In this document: piece by piece, positions 60,778 through 64,000 of the stretch
Position numbering within the stretch: position 1 is the first letter of the stretch
Layout of the letters: every line of letters begins with the position of its first letter
DNA from: Nitrospina sp052156635
GTDB taxonomy: Bacteria > Nitrospinota > Nitrospinia > Nitrospinales > Nitrospinaceae
Direction: 5' to 3'
DNA: 64,000 nt
Assembly: GCF_052156635.1 (NCBI RefSeq)
Contig: NZ_JBQKUO010000002.1
Span: 186,001 to 250,000, forward strand
Notes under the pieces: generated by a model
Told to the model about the DNA's origin: nothing
Database searches by the model: none
The model's input: the letters and a program-made list of their open reading frames with translations, nothing else
Translations under genes and position numbers: made by a program

Positions 60778-61571
60778 ACGCACGTGGATTGATATTGGTA
60801 TTGGGAATGCTTTGTGGCCTGTTGGGGTTCCTGCCGTTGGCTCAGGCGGTCCAGGCCGTGGACCCTCTGAAAGCTTTGGAACTGCTTCGCCAGAAAAAAG
60901 AATTTGAAGAAAAAGAACTGAAAAGGCTGTCCACCATGAGAAAAGTTCCCGCCGGGGAGTTTGTGATGGGACGCAACGGGGTCAACAAAAACGAGGCTCC
61001 CGCGCACAAGGTGTACCTGGATGCGTTCTATATCGATGTTTACGAAGTGACGCAGCTGCAGTATCTGGAGGTGATGAAAGAGAACCCCAGTTATTTCAAA
61101 GGTTGTTCACTGTGCCCGGTGGAGAAAGTGACGTATTTCCAGGCCGTTTCCTATTGCAGCAAGGTGGGCAAACGCCTTCCCACTGAGGCGGAATGGGAAA
61201 AGGCCGCACGGGGAGGGACCCAGACTCCCTATCACTGGGGGAAGGACCTCATCGATTTTTATGCGTGGTACGGCAACAACTCCGGAGGCCGCACCCAGCC
61301 GGTGGGCCAGCGGAGACCCAACTCCTTCGGCCTGTACGACATGACTGGCAACGTATGGGAATGGGTGTCTGACTGGTACAGCCGTGATTACTACAAAATC
61401 GCCCCGGCGAAAAATCCGCGTGGGCCCGATGCGGGCACATTGAAATCGGTGCGCGGCGGGGGGTGGGGCGGACCGCCGGAGTTGCAGGCGCACGCCTACC
61501 GCGATTACAAGGAGCCGGACACGCGCTATATCAACGTCGGCTTCCGCTGTGCAAAGGATGCCAAATCATGA
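60765..61571 (+). CDS. Exported SUMF1/FGE-fold protein
   Basis: A 268-residue protein with a signal peptide (LILVLGMLCGLLGF, cleavage near AQAVQA). The mature part has the formylglycine-generating-enzyme-like fold: GEFVMGRNG, YIDVYEVTQLQYLEVM, ERLP-like KRLPTEAEWEKAARGG, YDMTGNVWEWVSDWY and VRGGGWGG...NVGFRC. The paired active-site cysteines of true FGE after RGGSF are missing (the segment reads GGGWGGPPELQAH), so it is not expected to make formylglycine. GTG 60765 has AAGGAA upstream; a second GTG at 60774 is possible. It overlaps the dehydrogenase gene by 13 bp. Confidence 0.82.
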   Translation: MDSVNARGLILVLGMLCGLLGFLPLAQAVQAVDPLKALELLRQKKEFEEKELKRLSTMRKVPAGEFVMGRNGVNKNEAPAHKVYLDAFYIDVYEVTQLQYLEVMKENPSYFKGCSLCPVEKVTYFQAVSYCSKVGKRLPTEAEWEKAARGGTQTPYHWGKDLIDFYAWYGNNSGGRTQPVGQRRPNSFGLYDMTGNVWEWVSDWYSRDYYKIAPAKNPRGPDAGTLKSVRGGGWGGPPELQAHAYRDYKEPDTRYINVGFRCAKDAKS

Positions 61572-62188
61572 GCGACGAGCTGGAAGACTTGACCGGCGAC
61601 GGTTACACACACGCGGACTGGCAGAAACATTATGACGACGGCGATATGCCCTGGGACCTGGGCGAAGTCGCACCCCCCTTCGTGCGTTTGTGGGAAGACG
61701 GGCGCGTTCCGAAAGGCCGCATGATCGTTCCCGGGTGTGGGCAGGGACACGAAGTGAAGTTCTTTGCCGGACACGGAATGGATGTGACCGCGGTGGATGT
61801 CGCTCCCGGGGCGGTTGAGCGACTCCGTGCCCATCTGCAAAATGCAGGAGTGGATGCAAGGGTGCTCCATGCAGACTTCTTTTCACTGAGCGGCGAAAAC
61901 GATTCGCTTTATGATGTGTTCCTGGAGCAGACATTTTTCTGCGCCATCCATCCCGATCTGCGCTCCAGTTATGTGGACGTGTCGCACCGTATTTTGAAGC
62001 CGGGTGGATTGTTGATCGGGTTGTTTTATGAGACCGGAGAAAAGGGCGGCCCCCCTTTCAACACCACCGCCGACGACATCCTCCATCATTTCAGCGAACG
62101 GTTTTCCATCCGCAACCTTGAAAAATGTGAAGATTCCATCGAAAAACGCCAGGGCAAGGAATGGCTGGCAATCCTGCAGCGTCAATGA
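61568..62188 (+). CDS. TPMT-family methyltransferase (thiol/halide methyltransferase-like)
   Basis: A 206-residue SAM-dependent enzyme. HADWQKHYDDGDMPWDLGEVAPPF at the N-terminus corresponds to the family region that in plant and bacterial halide/thiol methyltransferases reads PWDxG. Motif I is IVPGCGQGHEV and motif II VTAVDVAPGAV; LEQTFFCAIHPDLR follows. Candidate substrates are thiols, halides, thiocyanate or metalloids. The ATG overlaps the SUMF1-like stop (ATGA); the longer upstream frame is a shadow. Convergent with the YedK gene. Confidence 0.82.
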   Translation: MSDELEDLTGDGYTHADWQKHYDDGDMPWDLGEVAPPFVRLWEDGRVPKGRMIVPGCGQGHEVKFFAGHGMDVTAVDVAPGAVERLRAHLQNAGVDARVLHADFFSLSGENDSLYDVFLEQTFFCAIHPDLRSSYVDVSHRILKPGGLLIGLFYETGEKGGPPFNTTADDILHHFSERFSIRNLEKCEDSIEKRQGKEWLAILQRQ

Positions 62189-62201
62189 ATGGGAAAGCGG
62201 T

Positions 62202-62867
62202 TCAGTTTGTGAGCGGTTTCCGGCAATCCGCGACGTCGTTTTTCGGTGAATTGACCAGAGTGGTGACAGGATGAAAGCCGAGTGTGTCATCGGCCAGGGG
62301 GCGTAGCAGGTTTTTTAAGGTCTGGGGCGGCGTGGAAGCGTCAAGCCAGACACCATAATTATCCGGATTCAGAATTACCGGCATTCGGTGGTGCAACCCC
62401 TGCAATTGCCGGTTGGCCTCGGTGGTGATGATGGTGAAGGTGTCCACCGGCCCTTTCGGGTCGTTCCAGGTGGACCACAATCCCGCAAACGCAAACAGGC
62501 CGCCGTCCTGCATGAATATGTATTGCGGCGTTTTGGCGCCGTTGTCCTGTTTCCATTCGTAAAACCCGTCGGCGGGGACCAGACAACGGGTTTGCCGGAA
62601 CGCGGCTTTGAAGCTGGGTTTTTCGTGCACCGTCTCGGCGCGGGCGTTGATCAGTTTGTGGCCAAGCTTTTCGTCTTTTGCCCACGTGGGAAGCAGTCCC
62701 CAGCGCATGGGGCGCAACTGACGTTCCCCGTCCTCGGTCACCACGACGGGCAAAACCTGGCTGGGCGCGATGTTGAAACGCGGATCGTGTGTGATACCGA
62801 TAGGAAGTGCCTCAAAATGTTCTTGAAGGGTTTTCACAGGTTTGGTCAGGCTGTAGCGTCCGCACAT
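62202..62867 (-). CDS. SOS response-associated peptidase YedK/HMCES (SRAP)
   Basis: A 221-residue protein that crosslinks to abasic sites in single-stranded DNA. The catalytic Cys2 follows Met (MCGRYS), and NARAETV, DGFYEWK and HHRMPVIL give the conserved Asn, Glu and His of the active site. Family length is normal. ATG start; divergent from the M24 peptidase gene at the right edge. Confidence 0.94.
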   Translation of the reverse strand: MCGRYSLTKPVKTLQEHFEALPIGITHDPRFNIAPSQVLPVVVTEDGERQLRPMRWGLLPTWAKDEKLGHKLINARAETVHEKPSFKAAFRQTRCLVPADGFYEWKQDNGAKTPQYIFMQDGGLFAFAGLWSTWNDPKGPVDTFTIITTEANRQLQGLHHRMPVILNPDNYGVWLDASTPPQTLKNLLRPLADDTLGFHPVTTLVNSPKNDVADCRKPLTN

Positions 62868-62999
62868 GGTGATTGGTTTCCTGTTTTACTGGAAAATGCA
62901 GAAGGGGGTTTCGATTCCTGTTCCTATGAATATAATAATATTAATTCACATTGCAAATGCTAACTGATTTATTCGCGGTCACAGCGGGGTTTGAACTTT
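62868..62999. promoter_or_regulatory. Divergent AT-rich promoter region (YedK / M24 peptidase)
   Basis: TATAAT at 62931-62936 lies in a run of AT-rich sequence and could be the -10 for the plus-strand gene; no good -35 is visible 17 bp upstream, so the exact site is uncertain. Confidence 0.35.
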
Positions 63000-64000
63000 A
63001 TGATGCAGAGAGACGGTAAAAAAATCTATTCCGGTATTTTTCGCGACGGCGGCGCAGGGGCTTACGCCAAGCGCCGCTTCCGGGAGCGCCGTAAAAAATT
63101 GATGGATGCGGAAAACCTGTTGATGGTGATGACGGGGGTGCCGTACGGTCCCGGCCAGGAAACGTTGTGGACGTACGCCTTTGTGCCGACTTACCAGGAA
63201 CCGAGCCTCATGTACCTCACGGGGGTCAACCAGACGGAAGTGATCCTTTTGCTGGATCCGCATTCCAGGGAATCGGATGAAATCCTGTTTGTGAAAAAAA
63301 AGGATCCAAGCAAGGAGTTCTGGGACGGAATCCGCTTCGGCGTGGGCGATCCCAAAAGCGTGAACGAAGTCAAACGCGTGACCGGGATGAAAGATGTGCG
63401 GGATATCGACGATTTCGAAGCGGTATTCAAGGAACGCTTCCTGAAACAGCCGGAGAAAAAAGTCGGCGCCTTCTGGCTGGAAGGCATCCGCAACGGCAAA
63501 CGGACCACCATCAAGTCCGACCACAACTGGAATTTCAAGCAGCAGGTTGAGCGTATGTTGCGCAAATGGAAGGCTCCGAAAGGGGCTTTGCACAACATCA
63601 TGGAAACGCATTTCGATCTGCGCCTGCCGCTGGACAAGTACGATGTGGAGAACACGTTGAAGGCGAACCGCCTGACGGCCGCGGCGTTCAAGGAAACGCT
63701 GGGACGATTCCGCGAGTTCAAAACCGAGTACGAGATTCAGGGCTTCATCGAAGGGCAGATGCAGATGCGTTCGCCCTACGGATTGAGCTTCCCTTCCATC
63801 ATCGCATCCGGCCACAATGCCACGGTTCTGCATTACGTGAAGAACGACGATCCGGTGAAGAAGCAGGAGATGGTTCTACTGGATTTCGGTGTGCGCTGGA
63901 TGACCATGCACGCGGACATCAGCAGAACGGTTCCCGCATCCGGAAAGTACAATCCATTGCAGAAACTTCTTTATGAGATTGTGTTGAAAGCGCAGTTGGA
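63000..64000 (+). CDS. M24-family metallopeptidase (Xaa-Pro aminopeptidase-like), 5' part cut by right edge
   Basis: The plus-strand frame from ATG 63000 (a second ATG follows at once) runs 333 codons to the window end. Residues 15-200 have the aminopeptidase P N-terminal domain (SLMYLTGVNQTEVILLL, GAFWLEGIRN), and the pitta-bread domain then begins: SFPSIIASGHNATVLHY contains the substrate His, and LLDFGVRWMTMHADISRTVP has the first two metal-binding aspartates. The remaining His and Glu ligands lie beyond the edge. It would remove N-terminal residues before proline in peptides. GGGGT about 9 bp upstream is a weak ribosome site. Confidence 0.88.
   Translation, partial: MMQRDGKKIYSGIFRDGGAGAYAKRRFRERRKKLMDAENLLMVMTGVPYGPGQETLWTYAFVPTYQEPSLMYLTGVNQTEVILLLDPHSRESDEILFVKKKDPSKEFWDGIRFGVGDPKSVNEVKRVTGMKDVRDIDDFEAVFKERFLKQPEKKVGAFWLEGIRNGKRTTIKSDHNWNFKQQVERMLRKWKAPKGALHNIMETHFDLRLPLDKYDVENTLKANRLTAAAFKETLGRFREFKTEYEIQGFIEGQMQMRSPYGLSFPSIIASGHNATVLHYVKNDDPVKKQEMVLLDFGVRWMTMHADISRTVPASGKYNPLQKLLYEIVLKAQL

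Overview
This is a gene-dense 64 kb bacterial chromosome segment of moderately high GC content. It comes from a Gram-negative, aerobically respiring organism: it carries lipoprotein signal peptides, MreBCD with PBP2, a PpiD-type periplasmic chaperone, NhaD and a full-length complex I. The mix of genes (nuo cluster with nuoN apart, marine-type NhaD antiporter, archaeal-style ThiD-ThiN fusion, a multihaem cytochrome fragment) fits a marine nitrite oxidiser of the Nitrospinota/Nitrospina type. That assignment is inferred from gene content and has not been tested against a database. I see no rRNA, tRNA, insertion sequence, prophage or CRISPR array.

Layout. 1-5.3 kb: the 5' part of a c-type cytochrome gene running off the left edge, an octanoyltransferase (lipM type), an FG-GAP/VCBS lipoprotein, a double-TerB protein, a small cysteine protein, D-aminoacyl-tRNA deacylase (dtd) and a TPR lipoprotein. 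5.4-9 kb, minus strand: nuoN, an unrecognised protein and a PhnW-like aminotransferase. 9-13.6 kb: a DUF4159 protein translationally coupled to a large vWA/amidotransferase-like membrane protein, then a membrane-anchored PLD-like protein with a C-terminal beta-sandwich. 13.8-27 kb: a twelve-gene nuoA-M operon behind a perfect consensus sigma-70-type promoter with a leader of about 170 nt. 27-36 kb: sfsA, a small lipoprotein, two SAM-dependent or unknown genes, tgt, mscS, argD, comF and nhaD. 36.5-41.5 kb: isoprenoid genes (ispA, dxs), hisB-hisH and an EamA exporter.

41.5-44.1 kb, minus strand: smpB, a SAM hydrolase-type (DUF62) gene and mtaB. 44.3-49.9 kb: a Fis-like regulator, a UTP transferase-only GlmU, a second GlmU/archaeal-type protein that has lost its nucleotidyltransferase signature residues, glmS and a ThiD-ThiN fusion. 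49.9-58.4 kb: ppiD, mreB-mreC-mreD-mrdA and uvrB. 58.6-62.2 kb: a tightly overlapping TraB, 2-hydroxyacid dehydrogenase, SUMF1-like and TPMT-like methyltransferase operon. 62.2-64 kb: a YedK/SRAP gene and the 5' part of an M24 peptidase gene cut by the right edge.

How the genes work together. NuoA-N make one proton-pumping NADH:quinone oxidoreductase; in a nitrite oxidiser it could also run in reverse to make NADH. glmS and the two GlmU-like proteins point to UDP-GlcNAc supply for the cell wall, and MreBCD-PBP2 use such precursors for rod elongation. Tail-to-tail gene pairs are packed with gaps of 30 bp or less, or overlap, and lack recognisable intrinsic terminators. The most distinctive items are the apparently partitioned GlmU function, the PLD-like/beta-sandwich membrane protein, the TraB-DH-SUMF1-TPMT operon, the structured gap between nuoI and nuoJ, the structured 587-bp gap before ispA, and several inverted repeats placed on predicted promoters.
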